Assembly (NCBI GenBank): GCA_029945375.1
Contig: CM057060.1
Coordinates: forward strand, 2,480,001-2,544,000
Source of the DNA: Agaricus subrufescens
Taxonomy: Eukaryota > Basidiomycota > Agaricomycetes > Agaricales > Agaricaceae
Length of the DNA stretch: 64,000 bases
Direction of reading: 5' to 3'
Shown here: positions 45,614 through 58,270 of the stretch, piece by piece
How positions within the stretch are numbered: position 1 is the first letter of the stretch
Layout of the letters: every line of letters begins with the position of its first letter
Translations under genes and position numbers: made by a program
Notes under the pieces: generated by a model
Told to the model about the DNA's origin: nothing
Database searches by the model: none
Seen by the model: the letters and a program-made list of their open reading frames with translations, nothing else

Positions 45614-46441
45614 TCACAACGTCTTGAGATTCCAGAGGTCATCGCCCAGATAGGTGGTGGTCTCCACACCCACTCCCTTGTTGGCCTTTTTGATTTCTTC
45701 CGTACTTAATTTTGTAATTCCCACTGCGACAGCGTGTTCTTTACCCTCGGCGAATACGGCTACAGACGTTCCCGTCGCAAGAGCACCTTCTGCCGAGGGT
45801 AACTCTCCCCCCTTCGATGTAAGACCAGGACACATTATCTGTGCTCCCGCAAGAACAAATCGTATAGCACCGCGATCGATCTTCACCGGCGCTAAAATAT
45901 AGGGATCTAAATGTTTCCAACCCGAAACAACAAAACACGCAGGCCGTTTTGTCCGAAAGGAAAAAAAAATGAGCAATCCCTTCCACATATACACCGATTT
46001 AGGCATCGATAAGGCTGTATCACGCACATTTGTGAAGTACCCTCAGGGTAGGAAAAAACGCTTCATCAAAATGTTGAAAGAATATAGGTTCTCCGTTGAC
46101 GGTATATATCGATATATGTTCTCTACTAAATACCAGTCAGTTTTTTCTTCCTCCTTATCTTATCCTCCGAGCGAGAACTGTGTGTGTGAGACTGACCATT
46201 TAACGTGTACCAAACCATCCTTCTTCGGCCAGATAACCTCAAGGGTCTCAGGTTCGATCCTCCACTGCGATAAGATACTATTCCTGATAGCCCGCTGTAC
46301 CGAAGTTTTAACCGGCGTATGTCCAGAAACATCCGTTGCCGGCGTAAATCTACCAGGAACACCGAATAACCAAAACCCCTCATAGATCAGCTCGGTTCGG
46401 AAACAAAAAAGCACCAAGGCGGTACTCTACTTTTTGAACAT
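45614..46441 (-). CDS. TMA20: translation machinery-associated protein 20 (Tma20, MCT-1 family)
   Basis: Ribosome-recycling and reinitiation factor that pairs with Tma22/DENR. The first exon is only MFKK. An intron leads to FTPATDVSGHTPVKTSVQRA then IRNSILSQWRIEPETLEVIW and PKKDGLVHVKC, matching the MCT-1 N-terminal domain. The next exon, REHISIYTVNGEPIFFQHFD followed by EAFFPTLRVLHKYPYILAPV, leads into the PUA domain KIDRGAIRFVLAGAQIMCPG. The C terminus IKKANKGVGVETTTYLGDDL ends WNLKTL. Three or more introns. Same strand as the CRM1 gene, whose stop is 365 bases upstream of this start. Confidence 0.94.
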
Positions 46442-46806
46442 GGTGCAATAGACAGCTGATATGACGGAAGTGGTAAAGAGCAGAGCGAGAGGAGAGATCT
46501 CGGCTGGAGCGTAGTCAATTGAGTGACGTCTGACTGATACCATTAGCCTTAATTATCTCGTGATACCCAAATCATACGTCATTTCTTGCAAATGTGTTAC
46601 ACCGGTATAGAGTTTTTGTGTTCTACATTATGGCTAGAAGTACATAAGATTATCGTAGCGAGAGCCAAAATTCTGAAAGCAGACTACTGAGTAGAAGAAC
46701 CGTATAAACAAATTGGAGGGTAAAAGGCAGGGGGGAGGGGGGGTGTCAAATGGGAAAAAAGGTTCAAATACATAACTACCAAAAGTAAGATACGAATAGC
46801 AGTCCC
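46442..46806. other. intergenic region between TMA20 and CRM1
   Basis: Contains the TMA20 promoter and CRM1 3' untranslated region. A G-run tract lies at about 46729-46743 on the plus strand. No gene seen. Confidence 0.4.
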
Positions 46807-49800
46807 TCAAAGGTTAATGTCCTCATCCTTGTCCTCTAACTGGTCTGGTTTGAGCATACCAGGAATCCGCATAGCTTGTTCGCGGGCGAGTTCAGCCTTC
46901 CTCGCATTCTCTGCCTCCCTCTCCTCCAAGTATAACTCGGCATTGTCATCTCCCGAAAACTCTTTCAATTGGATAAGGAAGTCGCGGAGCGCTAGTTTGA
47001 ACCGGTTTAGATCGTTGTAATATTCTTTGAGGTTGTTGACGAAAGATTGGAGTTCGGAACTACAATCAGTGCGAGTGGCAGGTGGTCAGCTTGTCAGCGA
47101 ATATGAAAGCAGTCATACAGAAATAACGTACTCATGAACGTGAGGGAATGCAGTCTTCATTATGTTAATAATATATTCACGAAGGAAAATCGAATTGGAC
47201 ATCTTGGCAGGATCAGGAACCTTCGAAGGGTCGTATAAGGGAATTGATATAACGTTGACCTCAACGAGCTGGAACAAGCGAGCGAGTAATGCACTTTGCA
47301 ATTTGAAGCCACTCTTGTGATCGGCATCTGTCAGAACGAAGAAGATATCTTGGACAATTGTGGTGTAATAGGTTTGGAAGAAGGCATCAGTAATTGAGCG
47401 GTCCGCGGCGTTTGCAAAGTTGTTTACAATCTCCAGGCAAACTATGTTTGAGAGCGTGAGTATATGGCCATCTGAATAAGTTAAATCATGATCTTACGGT
47501 TAAGGCCCGTGTCCGCAATGTCACGCATCGTATGCTTGACGGCCCAGATGATGCTGTCCATAAATAGCTTGAATTGAGCCGGGGGAATACTGAGAAGAGC
47601 TGCCGGAAAATACTTGTTAGTTAAAGTTGAAGTTAGTAATTTAACACCTTACCTGGGAAACAATAGAGATTGATAGCACGGAGAAGCTTGAAGAATCCAA
47701 CACGATGTTCGGGGAATTCCGCGAAATCTTGGTTTATCATGTTCAGAGTAGGTTCGAAGACGGCTTCTAGAATGGCGGGAACTTGTGTGGTTAAGAGGTT
47801 CTAGTGGGAAGTGAGAAAACGGTTGAACACATGCACGAAATGCTAACCTGTAAGCGGGTTGTGATGGTGGCCATCACGTTCAAGACTTCCGCATCGCGAG
47901 CCGCAGGCACGTTACGGCTATAGTCACCAAGTATGGCATCTAATACCGGAGGGATAAAGTTGCTGTTGACAGCCTCAAGGTCCTCAGCTTTCTTAACATA
48001 GGTTTCCATCAGTTTCAGGATTTCCTTCTTTACGGTCCTAAGTTGTCGGATCTTCGGTGTTCGCGTTGCGACGAGCCCTAAAATAAGGCTCAACATATTG
48101 CAACGGTCAAGCAAAATAAGTACTAACCTTCTTTGGCGACAGTCTCGCTGATGATTCCACTGACCGCTTTATACAACCCCAACATATCAAGGAAAATTCG
48201 ACCGAGTTGTGGGAGATAGAAACTCCCAATTGAAGTACACGCAGAGACGTTCGTCTTCAACACGTTGGAAAGAATTTTGATGTTATCAGTAATTGATAGA
48301 ACATCGAGGTTTTGCGCAGCTTGAGCCATGAGAGAATCCCACTGAATCAATGTTAAGCACTAAATTGCGCAGCAGATAATTCAACAACTTACGGCATTAT
48401 TTGGGAGCTCCATCAGTTTGTTAATGAGTTTTTCCTGTTGAGGTTTGTTCGGTTGGGCGGAGATCATGTAGCCAACAGCCTCATAGAAGGTATGCACCTG
48501 CAGGGAAGCGTGAGTTACGATCAGCTAACCTAGAATTGACCGAACGAACTTGTTGCGGGGACAGATCCACAGTGATGCGATGTAATGAACGGAGGATGTC
48601 ATCCACGAAAGGCTCAGATTCGCCACTTTGTTGCATGACAAAATGTTTTCTACATTTCTGCGCAATCTTAATGAACGTATCACAAGCCATATCCTGGACA
48701 CCTGTTTGGAGAATGAGACAACAATGTACAGACATTGACATAGAACATACCTTCATGAGTTTCGTGCATGAACTCGAATAATTTGTTCACGACCGTCTTC
48801 AGGAATTTCCAGTGTGCCTTAAGGAAGCGAGGATATTGGCCAACGATGTACATGATGTCGGATGCGACGACAGCTTTGTTGTCTTTGCCGCGCTTGATCT
48901 CGCACAGACCTAGGAGGTCTTTGATGACAGTCACTAAGAACCGTTTTTCGGTCTCCTCGTCTGCTCATAAGGTTAGCTAATGACAATGTGGCTCAGAATT
49001 GAACTCACTCATAGCACCAGAAATCGAACCGATGGCCCAACAAAGAGTGTTGAGGTTATTCCAAGACCATTCAGATCCGTCGACCTGTCTGGCAAGTTTT
49101 TCTGTAAGAATGGTCTCCGTATCCGTAACATCTAGATGCGTCAGGTAAACGAGCAATTCTCTCATTGACTTGTAAAGAGAGATTGTGTCGCCCTCCTTCA
49201 TGAATTCACGCACGATTTCCCCCTCTTCATTTTCGACGATTAAAACCTGAAGCCTTCATTAGAACCGGTACCAGCTACGTCAAAATACGCACCTCCTCCG
49301 GTTTCACCATCTTCTCAATGACCACTAGCCGTAAGTTCGACAGCACATCGCTATAGATGTTCTTTCGCAATGACATGCCGTTCAACATACTCTGCCCATT
49401 GGTACCGCCCAGGCTGAGTCCCATCAGCATGCTGGACTCGCCAATGGGCAAGCTCTGTATCTCCTCGTAAAGCTCAGCTACGAGCTTTAACCAATACTCT
49501 AAGCAGATTTTGAAGATTTCACGCTCGTCCACTTGAGATACTTTGACCATATAAAGATGAGCGTTGAGGAGTACATCTTTGTGTTCGTTGTTCTCGACGG
49601 CCCGTAGATGGTTTGACAAAAAGTTGGAGAGGAATAACGCGAGATTCAGGACAAGTTCTTGACCGTTATCTCCGGCCTCAATATAGGCTTGAGCTATATT
49701 GGTGCTTGGCGGAATCATACGGTTGATAGACGTCATGACCATTTGGAAGAGAGCGCCAAATTTCAGATCATATTCAGGTCCGACATTGAGAGCGGCGATT

Positions 49801-50896
49801 TCAGCCAGACATTTGAGTGTCACTGTCCGGAAGTCGGGAGTTTCAAGAAACTAAGGCGGACGATTAACCAAACGAGTGTTGAGACCACAAGAATAACCAC
49901 CTACGCGGGTTAATAGAAGATCGATGACTCTGGTCTCAAAGATATAACCCAGGGGAATCCAATTGAGGAAACGCAACAAAGTTTCCAAAGTCACTTTGAT
50001 CAGGGAAGTTTTATTAGCTTGTCCCAAAACTTCCGAGCACAACTTGAAGATGTCAGAAAATTCGCCACACATCTGATTCTTCAGATTCCTGATCTTTGTT
50101 TGGGTCATTTGCTCAGCAGAAAAGTCAAAAATTTCTTCTGAAAGTAACTTGAGGATGATCATATTGTTCTCGCACAAGGCTAGGTTGGATTTGGACGATT
50201 CAACAAGCTCCGGAATGAAATTTGGCCAGTTGTGAGGCCACTCTTGTTTTAATATCTAGAATAGCTATTGGTCCTGCGAATGCCTCACTACTATTAGTAT
50301 ATGTACACACCTGCACGAGTGCAAGGTTGAGTTTGTTGATGTATGTCTTCTCCTTTCTGAGAGTGACTTCATCAGAAGCAACCTTGACAGTGATAGCGAT
50401 AATAAAATTCCGAATGCCTTGAATTTGCGAGGTTGGCTTCAAAGTAGCGGCAACAACAGCATGACGCACCTTGCCGTTGCCCATCGGGGAGGGTTTTCCA
50501 CCTTGTTAGGATGAGTTTCTCCAGTATTTGTAGACCGATATACTGTGGCGGCCATTAAATCGCGCTACGCGACACCAACCGAGCAAGCCTACCTTGGATT
50601 GAGGATAGGACGACTTTTCAAGGATATCTGGTACTCGCGTCCACGAATCTGAGTGTTCTTGAAACTGGGTGAGGACTTGTTGGGCCATTTGTTGCTTCAG
50701 GGCGCAAAATCAAATTAGGGCGCGGAAGGACGCGTCGAGAAACCGAAGAGCACGTACGTCTGCTCCTGAGCCGGAATAGAAGGTCATGACGACCTTATCG
50801 AGGAGAGCAACATCGAACTCTCCCGAGAAATCAAGGAGGGTCTGGAGATATGATCTGTAAGGGTATGGACGCGATGGAGGAAGGGCTTACCTCCAT
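46807..50896 (-). CDS. CRM1: exportin-1 (Crm1/Xpo1), nuclear export receptor
   Basis: Karyopherin that exports leucine-rich NES cargo with RanGTP. The first exon is only Met-Glu (50896-50891). It joins to [20 protein letters not shown], the conserved CRM1 start, then [24 protein letters not shown]-repeat segments include [16 protein letters not shown] and [20 protein letters not shown]. The NES-groove segment reads [20 protein letters not shown] then [20 protein letters not shown] and [20 protein letters not shown]. The Cys of LLGLCE is codon 48904-48902. The C terminus has [19 protein letters not shown]. More than ten short introns. Divergent from the MDR oxidoreductase with 205 bases between starts. 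Confidence 0.97.
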
Positions 50897-51101
50897 GGTA
50901 GCTGGGCGGTGCTATGGGAGATTTTTCGGGCGAAAGGGGGCGAGGGGGTCGAGGTGAGCGTGGTGAGGAGGAAGAGACGGCTGAGTGGGCTCGGGCTCGC
51001 TGGGCAAAGGGCGGACGGGCTCCCAAAGCGACTGTGTCTGTAATCGCCGATCACGGGACCTCAACCACCAGCAGGGTTAGGGTTTGCGTCCACGGTCCAC
51101 C

Positions 51102-52355
51102 ATGTCCTCTCCCGATGTCCAGAAGGCCTGGCTCGTCGCTCGCCAAGGCCACCCCCAGCAGGCTCTCAAACTAGACACAAGGTGGCCGGTGCAGAAGCGA
51201 CTACGATCCGGCGATGTTCTCGTCCGCACTCACGCGGCGGCCCTTAATCCCATGTAAGGAGACCGCCCTTGTGCTCTCTGTGGCGGTAACCCTCTCTCGC
51301 ATGACAGCGGCTGGAAAATGATGAAACTGTTACCGAGCTTATTTGCTCGGCGGCCCCATGTTGCTGAACATGACTTTGCTGGCGTGATTGTCGACTCCAA
51401 CGGAACCCATTTCAAGAACGGGGACGAAGTATTCGGCTGGATTCCTGCTGGTAGGCTCTCTCCAAGGGAAAAAGCCACCTTGGTCCTTGACCATCCTTCT
51501 TCAGTGCTCAAACTCAAGACTGGTCAGGGTGCTTTGAGCCAGTTCATTCGTGTCCCCGCCGATCACATCGTATCTCGCCCTCTAAACATAACTTCTACCC
51601 AAGCTGCCGGTGTGTCTCTAACTGGACTAACGGCATATCAAGCCCTGTTTCATGTCGCCAAACTTGAAGCGGATCAAACTGTCTTTATCAATGGCGGTAG
51701 TACTGCCGTTGGTGCCTTCGCTATCCAGCTCGCCAAAGCAGTTGGTGCCCGAGTTACCGCATCTGCTTCCGGCAAGAATGAGGACTTCGTTCGCGGTCTC
51801 GGTGCGGATAGCTTTATCGACTATACAAAGATAGACCTTCCCAGATATCTAGCCGAGCATCCTCCAACCCCCAAATTCAACATTATATTCGATGCCGTTG
51901 GCTCTGCTAATCCTGCTTTGTACACCTTAAGCGAAGCTTACCTTGCACCTAGCGGAGTTTTCGTTACAACCAACCCATTTCCTCATGATACTTCCGCCTC
52001 TCAGGTCTGGATGTTCCTGAGACTGGTTGCAGCTGTCATTACACCCCGTTGGCTTGGGGGAACCAAGCACCAATATAGGTGCGTGCAATATCTCTCTGGC
52101 TATACGAGTATCTTCACACTGCAAGAGGGTGGTTTCCGTTGCCAATAATCACAAGGACCTACTAGCCTTCCGCGAACTTCTTGCTGACGGTGAGTGTCAT
52201 TGCCCCATTCAATCGAATTCAGATTTACTGGCTTCAATACAGGATCTGTGAAACCCATTGTTGACTCCGTCTTTGATTTTGATGACGTCCTCAAAGCATA
52301 CGAGCGCATCATGTCGAAGCGTGCCACCGGCAAAATTGTAGTTAAAGTCGCTTGA
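51102..52355 (+). CDS. MDR-superfamily zinc-type alcohol dehydrogenase/quinone oxidoreductase-like protein
   Basis: NAD(P)H-dependent oxidoreductase of the medium-chain dehydrogenase superfamily. Start MSSPDVQKAWLVARQGHPQQ leads to the GroES-like domain with SGDVLVRTHAAALNPIGWKM and PHVAEHDFAGVIVDSNGTHF, GDEVFGWIPAG. The Rossmann domain has AAGVSLTGLTAYQALF and FINGGSTAVGAFAIQLAKAV, the nucleotide-binding loop, then FDAVGSANPALYTLS. The C terminus reads FDFDDVLKAYERIMSKRATG then KIVVKVA. The catalytic zinc ligands of classical ADHs are not obvious, so a quinone-reductase or enoyl-reductase type is more likely. Three introns. The substrate cannot be told. Confidence 0.88.
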
Positions 52356-52522
52356 ATCGGGGGGTCAGCGTCAGGGTTTGAAAGCCGGATAACCCCACCG
52401 CACTAGTAGTTCTTTTCATACGTAATGTTCAACCAGATAAATTATAGATATTTAATTGTGTACATCCTCCCGGCCGCACCACGGTGGACTACACGGATCA
52501 ACCTTGGGCTTCAACACCAGAC

Positions 52523-53148
52523 ATGCACGCATTCATTACAATTGGCTCAACAGAATTCGACGCTCTCATCGCCGAAACCCTGTCTCCGCGAACACTCAAG
52601 GCATATAAAGCCGGAGGGTATGAGACATTGACCGTCCAATGCGGTAATTCGGTGTTCGGTCAGGCCGCGTTAGTCGCCAAAGGGGAAACTGCACAACTTT
52701 CCCTTGAAGGCATCGCAATAGAACTATGGAAGTTCAAACCCTCCTTACGAGAGGAGTACGAAAAAGCGGACCTGATCGTCAGCCACGCTGGTAAGCATGC
52801 AGCTCTTGAGATTTCTGGGGATGATTAAATCATCGCAGGATCGGGAACGATTATTGAAATTCTTCGTTTACCGAAACCTTTAATTGTGGTACCTAATACC
52901 AAGCTGCTGCATAACCACCAAGAGGAGCTAGCCCAGGCTTTAAGCGCTCAAGGGCATCTCAAATCGAGCACGATCGAGTAAGTTTAGTTTCTTATCTCTC
53001 AGTACTATATCTGACTGATATAATATTAAACATTAGCACCCTCGCAGAAACAATCACACAATTTGATCATAACACCATTACACCGTTTCCTGCATTCGAT
53101 GGCAGCAAGTTTAAGCAATTGTTAGACGAAGAGATGGGTTTTGTGTGA
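52523..53148 (+). CDS. ALG13: UDP-GlcNAc transferase catalytic subunit Alg13
   Basis: With membrane anchor Alg14 it adds the second GlcNAc to the dolichol-linked oligosaccharide on the cytosolic face of the ER. Start [20 protein letters not shown]. The GT28 C-terminal-like fold includes [16 protein letters not shown], then [20 protein letters not shown] across an intron, and [20 protein letters not shown], the UDP-GlcNAc binding signature with [21 protein letters not shown] is followed by a short last exon ending LLDEEMGFV. Length about 170-180 residues is typical. Only 79 bases separate its stop from the TRM9 start. Confidence 0.94.
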
Positions 53149-53227
53149 ATTCCTATTTCCGATCGCGATTCCCGATGATTTTTACATAGTCTTCTTTTCC
53201 TCCAACCACCAACACTCTTTTTTTCAA

Positions 53228-54199
53228 ATGCCACCAAAAGCTGTTACCGAGGTCACTGTTGATATTGATCCCGCCACTTATGAAACTCAGAATGTCCATG
53301 CAATCTATGATACTATCGCTAGCCATTTTTCAAGCACTAGGTACAAAGTAATGGATCTTGGTCTTCTTCGTGCTACGCCTTCTTGACGTCATGCCTGAGT
53401 TAGCCATGGCCTATCATCGCGAAGTTTCTCTCTGAAATACCAGACGGTTGGATTGGACTGGACTCTGGCACGGGCAACGGAAAATATCTCCCACTCGATC
53501 GGGAAGGAAAAACCTGGATCGTCGGATTGGATAGAAGTATCAATCTACTCAAAATTGCTCAGAACGCTGGGGAAAAGGCACGCGAAGTTGTCTTAGGGAA
53601 TGTACTGGATTACAGTTGGAGGAAACACGCTTTCGTATGTGGATGTAAATGTTACTTAGAATAGCTCATCGGGAAATTTACTGCAGGATTTCGCTATTTC
53701 AATTGCTACAATACACCATCTCGCCACGCCTGCCAGGCGAATGCTTGCGGTTCAAGTAAGACATCATTTCCTCTCACAATGATGTGTATGTTTCTGAAGA
53801 AAGCACCAGCGCCTACTCCAGGCAGTATCACCGAACCATGGACGAGTCCTTATTTATGTGTGGGCCATCAAACAAGACCAACTGTCAAAGAGGGTTATAC
53901 CACAAAGCAGCGAAAGTAGGACAGGGCAGGACGTTGTTGTACCTTGGGTTCTGTCGAAGTCGAATACTGCGCAAAGTTCAAGTTCACCTGAGGATACCCA
54001 AGAGCGGGTGTACAACAGATACTATCACATGTTTGCAAGGGGTGAACTAACAGAGCTTGTCTCTCAAGCAGCAGCAGAGCTCGGTTTGATAATTGGAGGT
54101 GCTGCTGAGCAGCCCACATCAACACAAGGCGTAGAAATTGTGCAGGATGGCTGGGAGAGGTCGAACTATTACGTCGAACTTCGGCGATGGAGTGTTTAG
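53228..54199 (+). CDS. TRM9: tRNA (carboxymethyluridine-34) methyltransferase Trm9
   Basis: SAM-dependent methyltransferase that completes mcm5U at the tRNA wobble base with Trm112. Start MPPKAVTEVTVDIDPATYET. The hallmark entry QNVHAIYDTIASHFSSTRYK is joined by an intron to PWPIIAKFLSEIPDGWIGLD. The SAM-binding motif I GLDSGTGNGKYLPL and IVGLDRSINLLKIA follow. The motif FDFAISIATIHHLATPARRM is the Trm9 IHH segment. RVLIYVWAIKQDQL is the later signature. The protein ends RSNYYVELRRWSV. The SS...TRYKPWP arrangement and the C-terminal NYYVEL are family-typical. Three introns. Confidence 0.94.
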
Positions 54200-54285
54200 T
54201 GGTTTTTAATTTCACAATGTTCGGGCGAGGAAACTTTACATTGATAGCAAGGCAATATGTGGGGGATGGTGGTATATGAATGAAT

Positions 54286-55019
54286 CTACTCGCTAGCAGC
54301 CATGACTACAAAGAACCATTAGCATGGATAGTGACAAAGGGGTAGAGGCACTCACTGGCATTAATCAAGTCGCCTCCGCTGTCCCGTAGTGCACGTACAG
54401 CTTTCGCTCTCGAACAACTCACTTGCTGCATCACTAAGTCGATATCCTTAGGATCAACGCCAGTTTCGTCGACAGGTCCATCATCTTCAACCTCCTTCAA
54501 CTCGGGGGGCTCGTCATCATCAGCAGTCGCGCCAGCTGTTAATGCCTCGACAGTGGCTGGACTGGCAGCACTGTGGGCTAGTTGTTGTGCAGCAGAAAGT
54601 TGAGCATTCGAGTTCATGTCTTCAACCTGCGATGATACCCTATTACTTTCGAACTTCGATTCCAAGCACGGGTTACGTACCTTGGCTTCGCCGAATACGA
54701 TATAGCAGTCGCTGTTAGGTGATTTGTAGACTTCTGGAGCAGCCATCACAAAGAGGATCTACAAGCAGATTTAACCATGCGGTCGCGTATCTGTATGCCA
54801 GGAACCAACGTTTTTGGGTCGCCTGATAGTGACGCGGGTGATGCCAGGAACTTTCTTCAAACCCAAGCTTAAGAGGGCCTTTCTTGCCTTACGTTCCGAA
54901 CGGGACTGGATTTTGTCAAGGGCAGCGTTGGAAGTGGGATCCTCTTCCTGCTCGGCTTCGGCCTCAACGAGTTCATGATCGGAGTGATCAGAAGGGACTT
55001 CCTCGATATGTGCGGACAT
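54286..55019 (-). CDS. EGD2: nascent polypeptide-associated complex alpha subunit (Egd2)
   Basis: Ribosome-bound chaperone subunit contacting nascent chains. Start at 55019 gives [20 protein letters not shown], an acidic N terminus, then [20 protein letters not shown] and [20 protein letters not shown], the NAC domain with its ribosome-binding basic segment. [20 protein letters not shown] follows. The C-terminal UBA domain reads [20 protein letters not shown] then [13 protein letters not shown], and the last exon encodes IMAASE before the stop at 54286-54288. Divergent from TSC1 with 286 bases between starts. Confidence 0.96.
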
Positions 55020-55305
55020 CTGGGATGAAATATTAGTGCATCTCGAAAGTCACAATAGGATCCATCTCCGAATACGAGATTCAACGCGAACGAAGAAGAC
55101 GATCGGAGCATGGGCATGAAGCGCGTTCAGATTACGAACCTTTTGGGCTTGCGACTCGACGAGCTCGACGACAGGCGCGGCGACGACGGTATACTGAACT
55201 GGCCCGAAGCCATATTTGGTAGTATTGACACATGTTGTGTGGGGTCCTTTGAGGTAAACTAATTACATGCTCTGCTCTAGATTCTAGTCTGTCTCCAGGT
55301 CCCGT

Positions 55306-58270
55306 ATGCAAGTTAGCCTCGCCCGTCAAATACGCGCTATTCTTGATGGTGCTTCAGATGCCTTACCCCTTGACGAGCTACTAGTTCTAGTCGATGATTT
55401 CGTTGTGGAATGCTCTTCCTCCAAAGAGCCAGATGTCTTGTTTTCATATCTCGAGGACGACCTGCAAGCTACGCACCACCAAGTTGTTGATTATTCGGAT
55501 GTACGTCAAGAGGAAATTTTCTTGACTATATTGCACCGTCTCTCCCCTGTCATCCCATCGACTTCTGTAATCGCCTGGTTCGAAATCGCCTTCCGACCTG
55601 CTTTGCGTGAACCCAGACTCGCTACCTTACACGTCAACTTCGCGAAAGAGCTCATCATCAAAGCGTTAAAAACTGACAATGACGTCTACGCTGATAAGAT
55701 AGAAAATTATGCGGAACGAGTGGCGGTTTTCCGAAAACGTCTATTCGACTATTATCTTCTAGACGTGTTCAACGAAAATTCTATGGATGATGTGTTGGAG
55801 TGGGCTAGAATGGGTGAGGAAGAACAAAAAGAGAGAGCTTGCTGGAAAGGAAACTTGGAGGATATTCTTATCAAATATGGACAGGAACATGCTGAGGTAG
55901 AATTTCGTAGTCTGTGCCTAATGTCACTATTGATACAAAAATCAGGAACTTTTCACAGAGATCCTTGCCCGATTCGCAAATCCCTCCACTCGTCTTCAAC
56001 TCTTTACGCTACTGAATGCACTATCATCTCAACCATCCTTCAACCACGTAGCTCAAGTCCTATCCAAACATGTGCTCCTTCGTCACATCTTTTTATCTAT
56101 AAGTCTGGATAATTCAGCAACAGTTTGTAGTGCAGGCTTGACATTTCTAGTCAAAAGCCTTCCCTATATCGCTATCTACGACCGTGAACGACTCCGATTT
56201 TTCATTCCACGACTCCTCGCCACACTCGCCCGGGTCCTTACTTGGAAAGAACGCTCACCAGCATTCAACGGGGAAGAAGAAGATCCTCTGGATCCTCTTC
56301 TAGAACGAGAGTTGGTCGAGATCACACAGAAGAGGCTCAGCGTGCGACCCGATTTTCATTGGCAACGACTCGAGATGACGTTTAGCGGAATTACATCACA
56401 CCTACCTGACCCTCGACCCTTTTTCTCTATGCTTTACTACCTTTACCCATCTAATGTCCTCAAATTCTTGCGTGGTCCTGTGGAGTATCTGATTTCATAT
56501 AATCTTGATAGTCCCTACATGGAGGGTTGGAATCAAGCTCTTGATGAGGATGAGATTAGGCGGAAAAGTGAGGTATGACGTCGAATGGACTTTTTTTCCT
56601 ACCCTAATATTAACAATGATCATAGAATTTGCTGCGAGAGCATATTTGCCATCCATTGTTGATATGGAAGGATGGTTCAACTGAACTGGCGAAATCTGAA
56701 TTCTGGGCGGAGTATCCAATTCAACGCATTGCTACTGAGGCGATGATGATGGACATCCGTAATCTGGCGGCTGGTCTTCGTGAAAAATATGGCTATACGG
56801 CTTCAAACGATGTACCGCTCCCTGTTGTTGAAGAACAGTCAAAGGATGCAGGAACAGAGGATGTGCTCGTCACTGAGGAGGAGAATGGCCCGGTGGATGC
56901 GCAGGAAGGGGATCAGCCCCAACATCTCGAAGACACTTCGCGGTTCATTTCACCACTCGATCTGTCCGGAGGCAAAGCTGTCATCTCTTTGGCAGAAATG
57001 GTTCATGTCACCAATGCTCTCAGAGCTAATATAGACGTCGATTTTGTCACGTCGGATGAACAGTGGATTGGGAATTTACCCTCGAGATCGCCTTCACCTT
57101 CGAAGAGATCTCGGAGGGGGGCACAAGAAGGAGATGAAAGTATGAGTGTTGTGGCTCAGGCTATCTCGGCCTTGCAGCGGGAAGTACTGTTGCTTCGCAA
57201 CGAGCTCAATTTCGAACTCTGGATCCAGAGAGAGAACGTTAAGCATATCGGGAGGCTATATCAAGATCGTATATTGATGAGGAGTGCAGAAGCAGAACGC
57301 CAAGGACTCGTGCGTATAATTTCTTGGGTGCTTCATGAGCTCCGTAAATCTCAAGAGAATCTGGATGCAGTATAACAAACTACGGAAGTACCGATCACAG
57401 GTCAAAGCGCTAGAAGACGAGCTACGGCAACATAAACAGCAAGCTTCGTCAGCTAGGAACAAGTATGCGGAGTGGAATGCAGAGCTACAGAAAAAACTCA
57501 AAGAGCTACGGGATGAGAAGAAAACGTGGATGTCCGAAAGTGCAACACTCCGCAGTTCTGAAAAGGAAGCCAAGGTACTCCCGTTTTTCCTTTTGAGCTA
57601 CTGGTGGATTTTAATGAATTTTAGGCATTGTTTGCTGCACAAGGGAAACTTCTTGCTGGAGCGGCTAATCATGTTATTGAGTTGCAGACTCGGCAGAAGG
57701 AGAACCAACACAAGATTGATAGACTAAAAGACTATGAGCGTCAAATCGAACAGCACATTAACATCCAAAAACTTTGGTTCGTCGTCATTGGGTGGAGGTT
57801 TTGAAAAGTTTTCTAATCTATGGGTGCTGGTACAGGGATCGGGACTATGAGATATTCAATGCCAGAGAAAAAGAGGTAACCGCAATGCAGAACGAGATGC
57901 AACAACAAAAGTTAGTCCTACAAAGTTATGAGAAGACTCAGGAAAAGTTGGAGGAAGACGCTCGGTACTGCTTCCATTACTCGGTTTATTATCAACATGT
58001 TTATCTAAAATTATCATCTCCAGTACGTATCGCCGGCAAGTGCAAACTCTGGAAGCGAAGCTTGCGGTATCCAACAAAAAAGCAGAGAGACGGACAATGT
58101 TCTCGGAACAAAACTTGAGAGCTTTTGTTGCGGAGAAAGTTTCTTTGACGGATTCCAACAAAAAGCTAGTGGAGGAAAATAGCGAGCTTCGTGATGAAAT
58201 TGAGGAATTGAGGGCGATGGTGGAGGTACTTAAAGCTCAGCATATGGGAAAACAGGGCATAGTTTCATAG
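55306..58270 (+). CDS. TSC1: hamartin (Tsc1) homolog
   Basis: Scaffold subunit of the TSC complex that restrains Rheb and TORC1. Start MQVSLARQIRAILDGASDAL. The N-terminal HEAT-like core reads YSDVRQEEIFLTILHRLSPV, ALREPRLATLHVNFAKELII, and after an intron ELFTEILARFANPSTRLQLF. The characteristic segment DPRPFFSMLYYLYPSNVLKF then LRGP corresponds to the hamartin LYGMFPCNFLSYLR motif. A disordered acidic linker follows. The C-terminal third is heptad-rich coiled coil (YNKLRKYRSQVKALEDELRQ, AELQKKLKELRDEKKTWMSE, NKKLVEENSELRDEIEELRA), the Tsc2-binding region in the family. Length about 900 residues. Introns are few in the N terminus and several near 57300-58030. Confidence 0.86.

Noticed and set aside
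46236..46262. tRNA B-box-like GGTTCGATCC
   Set aside because: It lies inside the TMA20 coding exon and no matching A box, acceptor stem or cloverleaf is found around it.
51102..52355. A secondary-metabolite cluster around the oxidoreductase
   Set aside because: Its neighbours are Crm1, Alg13 and Trm9, all housekeeping genes. No synthase, P450 or transporter is present.
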